From UBA6772 sp965183875 (GTDB taxonomy: Bacteria > Bacteroidota > Bacteroidia > Flavobacteriales > UBA7430), in contig CBCYMK010000002.1 in the NCBI GenBank assembly GCA_965183875.1, forward strand, positions 124,001 through 188,000: a DNA stretch of 64,000 nt, written 5' to 3'. A program made the translations under genes and the position numbers. The notes beneath the pieces are model-generated. The model searched no databases. It saw nothing but the letters and a program-made list of their open reading frames with translations, and had not been told where the DNA came from. Shown here piece after piece: positions 26,701 through 34,977 of the stretch; position 1 is the stretch's first letter; each line of letters opens with the position of its first letter.

Positions 26701-27691
26701 CTAGCTCAAAAAGCTAATTGCTTTTTTCATCATATTCTTAGATCCAATAAAAAAAGGAGTACGTTGGTGGATATCACTTGCTTTAATGTCTAATAATCTT
26801 TCTGTACCCCAAGTGGCTATTCCTCCTGCTTGTTCGGCAATCATAGCTATTGGGTTGCACTCGTACAATAAACGCAGTTTCCCTTGAGGAGCATCTGCTG
26901 TAGCTGGGTAAATAAAGACCCCACCCTTAAGCATATTTCTATGGAAGTCTGCTACCAAAGAGCCCATAAAACGAGCTGTATGTGTGCGCTTTCCATTTTC
27001 TTTAAGCTGCTTGCAGTATGATACGTAGTTTTGTATGCCCTTATCTACAGTATTTATATTCCCTTCGTTAATAGAATAAATAGTACCGTTTTCAGGTGTT
27101 TTTATCGCAGCATTAGCTAATGCGAAAACTTCGGGTTTAGGATCAAAGGTAAAGGAGTGTACACCTTGTCCACAGGTATAAATTAATACCGTGGAAGTCC
27201 CGTATAAAACATAACCCGCTAAAATTTGTTCGTGTCCAAAGCGGTTGAATTCTTCCGCAGTTGCTGGGCCTTTTTCATTTCTTTTAAACACAGAGAATAT
27301 ACTGCCTACCGAAATGTTCACGTCTATATTAGAAGATCCATCTAAGGGGTCGGTAGCGAATAGGTATTCACCGGTATCGTTTAAAGAAATAATTTCATCA
27401 TCTTCTTCACTAGCAATGGCAGCAATATGACCACACTCTCTAAGTGCGTCAGTAAATTTGTCGTTTGCGTAAAGGTCCATTTTCTGTACCTCTTCACCTT
27501 GGATGTTTTCAGAACCTGCAGCCCCTAAAACATCTAATAAGCCAGCTCTGTTAATGGTGTGGTGAACAGCTGTAGAAGCTTTCTCAACTGCTTTTAAAAA
27601 TTGCCAACATCTCTGTTGGGTTTTCACCATGTAATGCAGGGTTTTTACCTACGAATTCATTTAAAAGTACTAAGTCTTGGGTAGTCGTCAT
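26701..27691 (-). CDS. fbp: Class I fructose-1,6-bisphosphatase, N-terminal frameshift
   Basis: Hydrolyses fructose 1,6-bisphosphate in gluconeogenesis. The core is clear: GLLDVLGAAGSENIQGEEVQK, ASEEDDE, the metal-binding DPLDGSSNIDVNISVGSIFS, the substrate site YSINEGN, and GSLVADFHRN followed by KLRLLYECNPIA. Translation from 27630 would start with an atypical MVKTQQRCW. The more likely start is the ATG at 27691 (TTTQDLVLLNEFVGKNPAL, then MLAIFK), which joins the core at AVEKASTAVHH if one extra base is removed at 27592-27600. Corrected length is about 329 residues. It sits 11 bases after an outer-membrane protein gene on the same strand. Confidence 0.88.
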
Positions 27692-27702
27692 TTCAGATAT
27701 GC

Positions 27703-28404
27703 TTATTCTAGTTTTATACAAATCCCAGCTGTGAAGCTAGTAAATACATCCATTTTTGTTAGCGTTGTAGGACCAAAGTCTAGCCCGTAAAGATCTAGCT
27801 TATCACTAAAACAATAATTTAGTTCTGTGGCTAATAGAAGTCCAAAATGTGGACTAAAGAAATATTCAAAATCCAAGTTTAGTGGGATATAGAATGTCTT
27901 GAAATTTAATTGGGTGTCGGGTAGTGCAAAATAATCTACATGTAACATTACCTCAGAGGAGAGGATGCCTAAACCAGTAGCTGCATTTATTCTAAAAGTA
28001 TGCTTGCTAGATTCCTTTTGCTTGTTTAGTTGCTTTTTTACTAATAGGCTGTAGGCTAAAAAGGCATTGCTAAATGTATTGGTACTGGTGAAATCATATT
28101 GTAAATTATAAATTTCTGCAGATCCATAGAGTTTCCCAAAGTGTACCTTAGTACCCAAAGAGAAGCCTGCATTAATTTGCTTAGTAAAGCTAAGAATTTT
28201 AACAGTCGATTGGTCACTTGTAGGCTTGCTAAGGTCTCCGTTGAAATTTAGTAGCCCATAGCTTATGCTAGCACTATACGTATTTTTATATGTATTGTTA
28301 AATAATCCAGCTTTGCGGTCAATCGTATTGAAATTCGATTTCCTTTGTGCATTTACTTGTAGGCAGAACAAACAAGTGAAAAATAGTAATACAATTTTCT
28401 TCAT
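27703..28404 (-). CDS. Outer-membrane beta-barrel-like protein, paralogue 2 of a tandem pair
   Basis: 233 residues with a signal peptide (MKKIVLLFFTCLFCLQVNAQ in outline, cut after Ala19). The mature protein starts RKSNFNTIDRKAGLFNN and continues with alternating amphipathic strands, ending in a strand with a charged last residue. The mature start and overall pattern match the gene upstream (KKSKFNTMDKG), so they are diverged duplicates. GDLSKP/GDLRHS, GxKVHFG and LLATELNYCFSDKLDLY versus FMASLSNSLYLSDKIDLF are shared. Family not recognised; a porin-like or assembly role cannot be distinguished. Gap to the upstream gene is 2 bases, so it is in one operon with it and probably fbp. Confidence 0.72.
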   Translation of the reverse strand: MKKIVLLFFTCLFCLQVNAQRKSNFNTIDRKAGLFNNTYKNTYSASISYGLLNFNGDLSKPTSDQSTVKILSFTKQINAGFSLGTKVHFGKLYGSAEIYNLQYDFTSTNTFSNAFLAYSLLVKKQLNKQKESSKHTFRINAATGLGILSSEVMLHVDYFALPDTQLNFKTFYIPLNLDFEYFFSPHFGLLLATELNYCFSDKLDLYGLDFGPTTLTKMDVFTSFTAGICIKLE

Positions 28405-28406
28405 GC

Positions 28407-29090
28407 TTAGTTAAATTTATAACACATACCAATATTAAACATCAACTGGTTGTCTGGCCCGTTATTACTAACCTCGAATAAATCAATTTTGTCGCTTAGG
28501 TATAGGCTATTACTTAGCGAAGCCATAAAACCAAACCCTTGTCTTAAATAGTAACTTACTTCTAATCCAAATGGAAAATAAACGGAACTTACTGTTTCGT
28601 GTTTCTTAGGATCTCTGTTGTCTACCGATGGTTTAAAAAGTTTAACATCGGCAATATAATAGCCAGTACCTATAAGCATATGTACCTGAGGAAGTGTTTT
28701 TCCAGTTTTTACATTTTCACTTTTTGATATGGCTTTGCGGTAGGCTATATGCCCTTGTAGGTATTGACTTCTGAAATAATGATTTTCTGAAGGTAGATCA
28801 AAATCAGACTCACCGCTATTCTTACCAGCTGTGATAGCTAGTTGATATCCGTTTTTGTGATTTTTCTCCTTATTAAAACGCATCGATAAGGCCACGTTTG
28901 GAAGGTAACGCTCTGCTGAACTATGGCGTAAATCTCCTAAGAAGATAGTGTTCCCGTAAGAGAGAGAGCCATTCCATGTAATGTTTTGGGCTTTTTTACC
29001 CTTGTCCATTGTGTTAAATTTGGACTTCTTTTGTGCCTGTAATGTAGTGCTACAAATGATAAGTAGCGATAGTAATAGTGTGTTTTTCAT
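28407..29090 (-). CDS. Outer-membrane beta-barrel-like protein, paralogue 1 of a tandem pair
   Basis: 227 residues with a signal peptide ending LQAQ (about residue 19-20). Mature N-terminus KKSKFNTMDKGKKAQN, then beta-rich sequence with SYGNTIFLGDL and a final strand QLMFNIGMCYKFN that ends in Asn after Phe. Same pattern as the following gene. It is the first gene behind a good promoter (29115-29143), heading an operon towards fbp. Function unknown. Confidence 0.72.
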   Translation of the reverse strand: MKNTLLLSLLIICSTTLQAQKKSKFNTMDKGKKAQNITWNGSLSYGNTIFLGDLRHSSAERYLPNVALSMRFNKEKNHKNGYQLAITAGKNSGESDFDLPSENHYFRSQYLQGHIAYRKAISKSENVKTGKTLPQVHMLIGTGYYIADVKLFKPSVDNRDPKKHETVSSVYFPFGLEVSYYLRQGFGFMASLSNSLYLSDKIDLFEVSNNGPDNQLMFNIGMCYKFN

Positions 29091-29114
29091 TGTTCAGTTC
29101 GAAAAATTATTCAA

Positions 29115-29143
29115 CAAAGATAAGTTTTATGGGGACTTAGCAA
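29115..29143 (-). promoter_or_regulatory. Bacteroidota-type promoter for the outer-membrane pair and fbp
   Basis: Read leftward: TTG at 29143-29141, an 18-base spacer, then TATCTTTG at 29122-29115. This fits the TTG-N(17-23)-TAnnTTTG consensus and lies 25 bases before the ATG at 29090. Confidence 0.75.
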
Positions 29144-29334
29144 TTATAAACTAAAGAAAGAAGACTATTGCGAATTAAGTATATGTGGGTAAATATATTT
29201 CACTCATAACTTAGAGTTTTTTTCGGGTGTTTATTTTCAAATCCCCAATCACCTACCCCTATAAATCATTCTTATTCGATCATTAATTTATTGATCATTA
29301 TAAGGTATCTTGCTGAACTTATAAATTTCATCTC

Positions 29335-31428
29335 ATGAAAAAATTAATGATCCTTCTGTTCGTACTGGCTTTATCTGGCTCGTGTGTACAATCACAAGAT
29401 AAACATACTATGGAACCTAAACATACCAACAAGCTTATAGACGAGACTTCACCGTATTTACTGCAACATGCACACAATCCTGTAGATTGGTACCCTTGGG
29501 GAGAAGAAGCATTTACTAAGGCCAAGGCTGAAAATAAATTGGTAATAGTAAGTATTGGTTACTCTGCCTGTCACTGGTGTCATGTAATGGAACACGAAAG
29601 TTTTGAAGACGATTCTGCAGCTGCTGTAATGAACGGTAGATATGTTTGTGTGAAGGTAGATAGGGAGGAGCGTCCCGACGTAGATCAAATTTATATGAAT
29701 GCTGTTCAGTTAATGACCGGTAGAGGAGGTTGGCCGCTAAACTGTATTGTACTACCCGATGGAAGGCCCATTTGGGGCGGCACCTATTTTAGAAGAGATA
29801 AGTGGATCGATCAGATCAGTCAAATCGCAAATTTCTATGATTCTCAACCATCAAAAGCTATAGAATATGCAGAGAAACTTACCCAAGGAATTAGGCAAAG
29901 TGAATTAGTCGTTTTCAATAAAGAAAAAACTTCTTTTGATCAGTCTACCCTAAGTGAGGTATATGATTCTTGGGAAAAAAGATTCGATAATATTGAAGGT
30001 GGTCCCGACAGAGCCCCAAAATTTCCGATTCCTAACAACTATCAGTTTTTATTGCGTTATGCACATTTAAGTAAAAATGAAACGGCTTTAGATCACGTAA
30101 AATTAACATTGGATAAAATCGCATACGGTGGAATTTACGATCATTTAGGTGGTGGGATTACACGTTATTCTACCGATAAGCTATGGAAAGTTCCCCATTT
30201 TGAAAAAATGCTTTACGATAATGGTCAAATAGTGAGTTTGTATTGTGAAGCTTACCAAAAGTTTAAAGATCCTGATTATAAAAAATTGATTTATGGAACT
30301 TTGGGTTTTATCGAACGAGAGTTGATGTCTAAAGAAGCTGCATTTTATTCTGCTTTAGATGCTGATAGCGAAGGAGAGGAAGGGAAGTTTTATATCTGGA
30401 AAAAAGAAGAATTAGAAATTCTTTTAGGAGAGGGCTACGACTTGTTTGCAGACTATTATAATGTAAATAGAAAAGGGTATTGGGAACACGATAATTATAT
30501 TTTATTACGTAATGATGACGATGAAACAATCGCTAAAAAATACAATCTCTCGCTAGAAGCACTTCAGACTAAAATGGCCTTGTCAGAATCCATTCTTATG
30601 AAAGATCGCGATACACGTATACGTCCTGGATTAGACGATAAAACCCTTAGCTCTTGGAATGGGTTAATGCTGAAAGGTTATGTAGATGCCTACCTCACTT
30701 TTGGCGAAGAGCACTTTCTTGTAATAGCTATAAAGAATGCCAATTTTCTCTTGGAGAAACAATTGCGTAAAGATGGTGGTTTAAATCATTCCTATAAAGA
30801 AGGACGATCTACAATTAATGGCTATCTTGAAGATTACGCTTTTGTAATAGATGCTTTCTTGAAATTATACGAGGCTACTTTAGATGCTAAATGGCTGAGT
30901 GAAGCGGATGCTTTAATGGCTTATTCTATGGAACATTTCTACGACCACGACTCGGGTATGTTCTTTTTTACTTCTGATGAAGACCCTGCATTAATTGCCC
31001 GAAAAATGGAAGTGAACGATAATGTAATCCCCGCTTCAAACTCCACCATGGCAAATAATTTATTCGTTTTAAGTCACCATTATAGTAGAGCCGATTACCA
31101 TGAGAAAGCACAACAAATGTTGAGTAATGTTATTGGTCAAGTAGACTCGTACCCCGCTGGATACTCCAACTGGTTAAACTTATTCATCAACCAAGTATAT
31201 CCATTTTACGAAGTGGCCGTAGTGGGGAAAGAGGCGAAAACCAAAGTTTTAGAAATACACCGTTCTTATATCCCTAATAAGATGGTTTCAGGGGCCTTAA
31301 AATCCAGTAATCTTCCCTTATTAGAAAATAGATATAGCAAAGGACAAACTCGTATATTTGTATGCGAAAATAAAGTATGTCAAATGCCAACCGACGATTC
31401 GGAAAAGGCACTAGAATTGATGAAATAG
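29335..31428 (+). CDS. Thioredoxin-domain lipoprotein of the YyaL/DUF255 (SSP411) family
   Basis: 697 residues. An N-terminal thioredoxin-like domain contains the family hallmark SACHWCHVMEHESFED with a CxxC pair, preceded by SPYLLQHAHNPVDWYPW. A long alpha/alpha barrel of the six-hairpin glycosidase type follows (for example PHFEKMLYDN, LSSWNGLM, NDNVIPASNSTMANNL). The start MKKLMILLFVLALSGSC is a lipoprotein signal with Cys17 as the lipidation site, placing the protein in the envelope. Many family members are cytoplasmic, so the lipobox is worth noting. The substrate is unknown. hldD follows after 3 bases. Confidence 0.88.
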   Translation: MKKLMILLFVLALSGSCVQSQDKHTMEPKHTNKLIDETSPYLLQHAHNPVDWYPWGEEAFTKAKAENKLVIVSIGYSACHWCHVMEHESFEDDSAAAVMNGRYVCVKVDREERPDVDQIYMNAVQLMTGRGGWPLNCIVLPDGRPIWGGTYFRRDKWIDQISQIANFYDSQPSKAIEYAEKLTQGIRQSELVVFNKEKTSFDQSTLSEVYDSWEKRFDNIEGGPDRAPKFPIPNNYQFLLRYAHLSKNETALDHVKLTLDKIAYGGIYDHLGGGITRYSTDKLWKVPHFEKMLYDNGQIVSLYCEAYQKFKDPDYKKLIYGTLGFIERELMSKEAAFYSALDADSEGEEGKFYIWKKEELEILLGEGYDLFADYYNVNRKGYWEHDNYILLRNDDDETIAKKYNLSLEALQTKMALSESILMKDRDTRIRPGLDDKTLSSWNGLMLKGYVDAYLTFGEEHFLVIAIKNANFLLEKQLRKDGGLNHSYKEGRSTINGYLEDYAFVIDAFLKLYEATLDAKWLSEADALMAYSMEHFYDHDSGMFFFTSDEDPALIARKMEVNDNVIPASNSTMANNLFVLSHHYSRADYHEKAQQMLSNVIGQVDSYPAGYSNWLNLFINQVYPFYEVAVVGKEAKTKVLEIHRSYIPNKMVSGALKSSNLPLLENRYSKGQTRIFVCENKVCQMPTDDSEKALELMK

Positions 31429-31431
31429 GAT

Positions 31432-32397
31432 ATGATTGTAGTTACAGGTGCAGCAGGGTTTATTGGTTCTTGTATGGTTTCGAAATTAAACCATGAGAAT
31501 TTTAAGGATATTATCGTAGTGGATGATTTTTCTAGAACGGATAAAAACGCCAATTTAGAAGGAAAGACTTTTACCGCTAAAGTCCATAGAGATGAATTTT
31601 TCGATTGGTTAAAAGAACACGAAAAAGAGGTTCAGTTCATCTTTCATATTGGAGCCAGAACTGATACCAGCGAATTTGATGTTGATTTATTCAACAAACT
31701 GAACCTCAACTATACCAAGCAAATGTGGGATGCTTGTGTAGATTATGGCATTCCTTTAGTATACGCCTCTTCTGCTGCTACCTATGGTTTAGGAGAACAC
31801 GGCTACGAAGATTCGCATGAATTGGTAAATCAGTTAAGCCCTTTGAATCCCTATGGTGATTCTAAAAACGACTTTGATAAATGGGCTTTAGCTCAAGATC
31901 GTAAGCCTTATTTTTGGGCTGGAATGAAATTCTTTAACGTTTATGGACCTAATGAATATCACAAGAGTAGAATGGCTTCTGTGGTTTACCATACCTTTAA
32001 CCAAGTTGGGAAAACGGGCGCTATGAAGTTATTCCGCTCGCATAACCCAGACTTTAAAGATGGTATGCAGCTACGAGACTTTGTTTATGTGAAAGATGTG
32101 GTGGAGGTGCTTTATTTTTTCTTACAACACCGTAAAGATTCAGGCTTGTATAACCTAGGAACTGGGAAGTCACGTGCTTTCCTAGATTTAGCAAAAGCAA
32201 CCTTTAAAGGGATGGCTGTTAAAGAAGCAATTAGCTTTGTTGATACTCCAGCCGATATACGCGATAAATATCAATATTTTACGGAGGCTAATATGTCTAA
32301 ACTCTATTCTATTGGTTATACAAAACCATTTCATACGCTCGAAGAAGGGGTGGCAGATTATGTGAAAAATTACTTACTCAAGAATAGCTATTATTAG
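31432..32397 (+). CDS. hldD: ADP-L-glycero-D-manno-heptose 6-epimerase
   Basis: NAD(P)-dependent epimerase that makes ADP-L-glycero-beta-D-manno-heptose for the lipopolysaccharide core. 321 residues. The Rossmann loop VTGAAGFIGS opens the protein; the catalytic Tyr-Lys pair is in LNPYGDSKNDFDKWA, with SSAATYG before it. MKFFNVYGPNEYHK and QLRDFVYVKDVV are typical of HldD rather than other epimerases. It sits 3 bases after the YyaL-like gene. The other heptose genes are not in the window. Confidence 0.92.
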   Translation: MIVVTGAAGFIGSCMVSKLNHENFKDIIVVDDFSRTDKNANLEGKTFTAKVHRDEFFDWLKEHEKEVQFIFHIGARTDTSEFDVDLFNKLNLNYTKQMWDACVDYGIPLVYASSAATYGLGEHGYEDSHELVNQLSPLNPYGDSKNDFDKWALAQDRKPYFWAGMKFFNVYGPNEYHKSRMASVVYHTFNQVGKTGAMKLFRSHNPDFKDGMQLRDFVYVKDVVEVLYFFLQHRKDSGLYNLGTGKSRAFLDLAKATFKGMAVKEAISFVDTPADIRDKYQYFTEANMSKLYSIGYTKPFHTLEEGVADYVKNYLLKNSYY

Positions 32398-32477
32398 AGA
32401 ATTGTACGAATGGTATTTACCTGATAAATCACTATCCTATTCTTACTTTTGTATAAGATTTATTTCACAAAAACACA

Positions 32478-32485
32478 TATATTTG
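32478..32485 (+). promoter_or_regulatory. Candidate -7 element TATATTTG for tig
   Basis: TAnnTTTG match 68 bases before the tig ATG at 32554. The nearest TTG upstream (32449-32451) is 26 bases away, longer than usual. Confidence 0.5.
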
Positions 32486-32553
32486 CAGGCCTTTTAAGAG
32501 GTTCTAGATTTCTAAAATGCTTATTTATAAGCTTTAACTATAAAATTACGAAG

Positions 32554-33900
32554 ATGAATATTTCAAAAGAAAACATAGATTCATTAAATGCAGTGATTAA
32601 AATTGAACTTACTGCAGACGATTATCAATCACAAGTAAATGCTAAACTAGCAAAGCATAGAAAAACTACCGATATGCCTGGTTTCCGTAAAGGGAAAGTG
32701 CCTATGGGAGTAATAAATAAGCGTTTTGCTATACCTGTAAAAGTTGAAGAAATTAATAGATTACTTTCGGACTCTCTTACAAAATACATCATTGAAAATA
32801 AGTTAGATATTTTAGGGAATCCACTACCTAAAGATGGAGCACATATAAGCTGGGAAAATCAAGATGATTTTACTTTTGAATATGAAGTGGGCTTGGCTCC
32901 AGAATTTAAGGTGAGCTTATCTAAGAAAAATAAACTGGATTATTTCATCATAAAAGCAGATGATGAAATGGTAGATAAGTACGCGGTAGATATTGCTAAG
33001 CGCTACGGAAAAATGTCTAGTCCAGAAAAAGTAGAAGATAAAGATCTAGTTTACGGAACTTTCTTAGAACTTGACGCGGATGGAAAAGAAATAGAAGAGG
33101 GCTTGAGCAACCAAGCATCAATCTCTTTAGAAACTCTGAAAACCAAAAAAATAAAGTCTGAGTTTATTGGCTCTGAAAAAGGTGCAATTATTACTATTGA
33201 CCCTAAGAAGTCATTTATCGAAAATACAGACGTAGCTTCTTTATTGGGAATAGAGAAAGAAGCCTTTGAAACTTTAACGGCTAAATTCTCTTTCACTATT
33301 AATAATATTAGTAGAATGGAACCTGCTGAATTAAATGCAGAATTGTTCGATAAGATGTACGGTGAGGGTGTTGTAAAAACGGAAAAAGAATTTAGAGCGA
33401 AAATTGCAGCAGAGGCTGAGGCAATGTTTGTAGCCGAATCTGATCGTAAGTTCCAAAATGATTCAGTAGAATATTTATTGGAAAAAACTGCTATTGAATT
33501 ACCGGAAACATTTTTGAAAAAATGGATGCAGACCGTTTCGGAAACTCCTATTACCCTTTCTGAAGTAGAAGACCAATTTGTAGGTTATAAAACCTCTCTT
33601 AAATGGCAAATTATTGAAAATAGAATTGCCAAAGAAAATAAGCTAAGCGTTACTAGGGAGGAGGCTGTAGCCGAGACAAAGAAATTGATCGCCGCACAAA
33701 TGGCTCAATATGGTCAAGTATCACCAGAAGAGGATATGCTTGAGCAGTATGCAAACCAGGTGTTGGCCAACAAGCAAGAGGAAAAAAATATTTACGACAG
33801 AGCTTTTTCAGCTAAAATGACTAGCTTCTTTAAAGAGACCTTTAAGATGAATGAGAAAGAAATTTCTTACCAAGATTTCATGAAAATGACACAGGCTTAA
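32554..33900 (+). CDS. tig: Trigger factor
   Basis: Ribosome-bound chaperone that meets nascent chains. 448 residues from the ATG at 32554. A longer in-frame start at 32449 adds 35 residues that overlap the promoter and lack family support. The ribosome-docking loop GFRKGKVP is at residues 43-50. The PPIase-domain region (about 155-240) is diverged, as in other Bacteroidota, and the C-terminal substrate-binding arms follow. clpP lies just downstream, the usual tig-clpP order. Confidence 0.93.
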   Translation: MNISKENIDSLNAVIKIELTADDYQSQVNAKLAKHRKTTDMPGFRKGKVPMGVINKRFAIPVKVEEINRLLSDSLTKYIIENKLDILGNPLPKDGAHISWENQDDFTFEYEVGLAPEFKVSLSKKNKLDYFIIKADDEMVDKYAVDIAKRYGKMSSPEKVEDKDLVYGTFLELDADGKEIEEGLSNQASISLETLKTKKIKSEFIGSEKGAIITIDPKKSFIENTDVASLLGIEKEAFETLTAKFSFTINNISRMEPAELNAELFDKMYGEGVVKTEKEFRAKIAAEAEAMFVAESDRKFQNDSVEYLLEKTAIELPETFLKKWMQTVSETPITLSEVEDQFVGYKTSLKWQIIENRIAKENKLSVTREEAVAETKKLIAAQMAQYGQVSPEEDMLEQYANQVLANKQEEKNIYDRAFSAKMTSFFKETFKMNEKEISYQDFMKMTQA

Positions 33901-33916
33901 TAGTTTATTAATATCC

Positions 33917-33949
33917 ATAAAAAAGGCTTAGTTTAACTAAGCTTTTTTT
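33917..33949 (+). terminator. Intrinsic terminator between tig and clpP
   Basis: AAAAAAGGCTTAGT pairs with ACTAAGCTTTTTTT across a 3-nt loop, with one G-U pair. Confidence 0.88.
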
Positions 33950-33981
33950 ATTTTAGCTACTATAATTAAAATCAATAGACC

Positions 33982-34656
33982 ATGTTTTCAAACGATGAGT
34001 TTCGCAAATTTGCCATCAAAGATCAAGGGATTAGCAGTACTACTGTAGATTCATTTACTTCGATGATGAACAACTATATTTCTCCTACTATTATAGAAGA
34101 ACGCCAAATGAACGTAGCTTCTATGGATGTGTTTTCTAGACTAATGATGGATAGAATTATATTTTTAGGAGTTCCTATAAATGATTATGTGGCTAATATT
34201 ATCCAAGCACAATTGTTGTTCTTAGAGTCTGTAGACGCTAAAAAGGACATTCAAATTTATTTAAATACTCCAGGTGGCGGTGTATATGCTGGTTTAGGTA
34301 TTTACGATACCATGCAGTATATAGCGCCCGATGTGGCTACTATTTGTACTGGTATGGCAGCTAGTATGGGGGCTGTTTTATTATGTGCCGGGGCAGAGGG
34401 TAAGCGTACTGCTCTAAGACACTCACGTGTTATGATCCATCAACCTCTAGGAGGGGCTCAGGGACAAGCTTCTGATATAGAGATTACAGCTAGAGAAATT
34501 CAGAAATTGAAAAATGAACTCTACACTATTATCTCCGAGCATTCAGGAAAACCCTTCGATCAGGTATGGAAAGATAGTGATAGAGATTACTGGATGACTT
34601 CTGCTGAAGCTAAAGAATACGGTATGATTGATGAAGTTCTTATTAGAACCAAATAA
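33982..34656 (+). CDS. clpP: ATP-dependent Clp protease proteolytic subunit
   Basis: Serine peptidase forming the Clp degradation chamber. 224 residues. The catalytic Ser is S128 in GMAASMGAVLL and the His is H153 in RVMIHQPLGG; Asp lies downstream near SDRDYWM. The N-terminal 30 residues before MNVASMDVFSRLMMDRIIFLG are a propeptide-like extension. clpX does not follow; the next gene is convergent dnaJ. Confidence 0.97.
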   Translation: MFSNDEFRKFAIKDQGISSTTVDSFTSMMNNYISPTIIEERQMNVASMDVFSRLMMDRIIFLGVPINDYVANIIQAQLLFLESVDAKKDIQIYLNTPGGGVYAGLGIYDTMQYIAPDVATICTGMAASMGAVLLCAGAEGKRTALRHSRVMIHQPLGGAQGQASDIEITAREIQKLKNELYTIISEHSGKPFDQVWKDSDRDYWMTSAEAKEYGMIDEVLIRTK

Positions 34657-34676
34657 ACTATAAATTGATTACTACT

Positions 34677-34709
34677 AAAAAAGCCATTGTATTTACAATG
34701 GCTTTTTTA
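34677..34709 (+). terminator. Intrinsic terminator after clpP
   Basis: AAAAAAGCCATTGT and ACAATGGCTTTTTT form a perfect long stem with an ATTT loop. Confidence 0.93.
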
Positions 34710-34809
34710 GTTCTTACATCTGTTTTCTCTCCTGCTGTTGACGGGCCAAAAGCTAATTTTAAATTATTCTAACAAGAAATGGAAACTTGACTGCCCTAAT
34801 TTTGTACAC

Positions 34810-34838
34810 TTTCAGCCCTATATGAAAAATGGCTGAAA
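34810..34838. repeat. Inverted repeat TTTCAGCC / GGCTGAAA
   Basis: Perfect 8-bp arms at 34810-34817 and 34831-34838 separated by 13 bases, directly after a TAATTTTG box. CACT and AGTG extend the pairing if two bases bulge. Not CIRCE. Confidence 0.6.
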
Positions 34839-34942
34839 TGAGTGAGAAATCAACTTCCGATAATTATAGGGATAGTCCTCAATTTTTTAATTCTTATCTA
34901 CTGACTACTTAACTTCTTCATTCTACTCCTCAGTTAATACGC

Positions 34943-34977
34943 AAAAAAAAACTCTCGAATTATCGAGAGTTTTTTTG
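34943..34977 (-). terminator. Intrinsic terminator after dnaJ
   Basis: ACTCTCGA (34951-34958) and TCGAGAGT (34963-34970) with ATTA loop, flanked by A8 and T7, so it could also stop rightward transcription. It begins one base beyond the dnaJ stop. Confidence 0.92.

Larger units (their letters stand above)
34657..34977. other. Spacer between convergent clpP and dnaJ
   Basis: Holds a terminator at each end. Between them lie an isolated TAATTTTG box (34797-34804), an 8-bp inverted repeat (34810-34838), a 27-codon ORF (34829-34912, opening MAEMSEKSTS) without recognised homology, and low-complexity words near 34890-34930. No confirmed gene. Confidence 0.7.

Noticed and set aside
32449..32553. Longer N-terminus for trigger factor
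   Set aside because: The added 35 residues have no family match and would place the start upstream of a good -7 box; MNISKENID at 32554 is the natural start.
34657..34977. tRNA or other structured RNA gene in the clpP-dnaJ spacer
   Set aside because: No cloverleaf, T-loop GTTCRA or CCA end could be found; only a simple hairpin. The other long spacers also lack tRNA marks.
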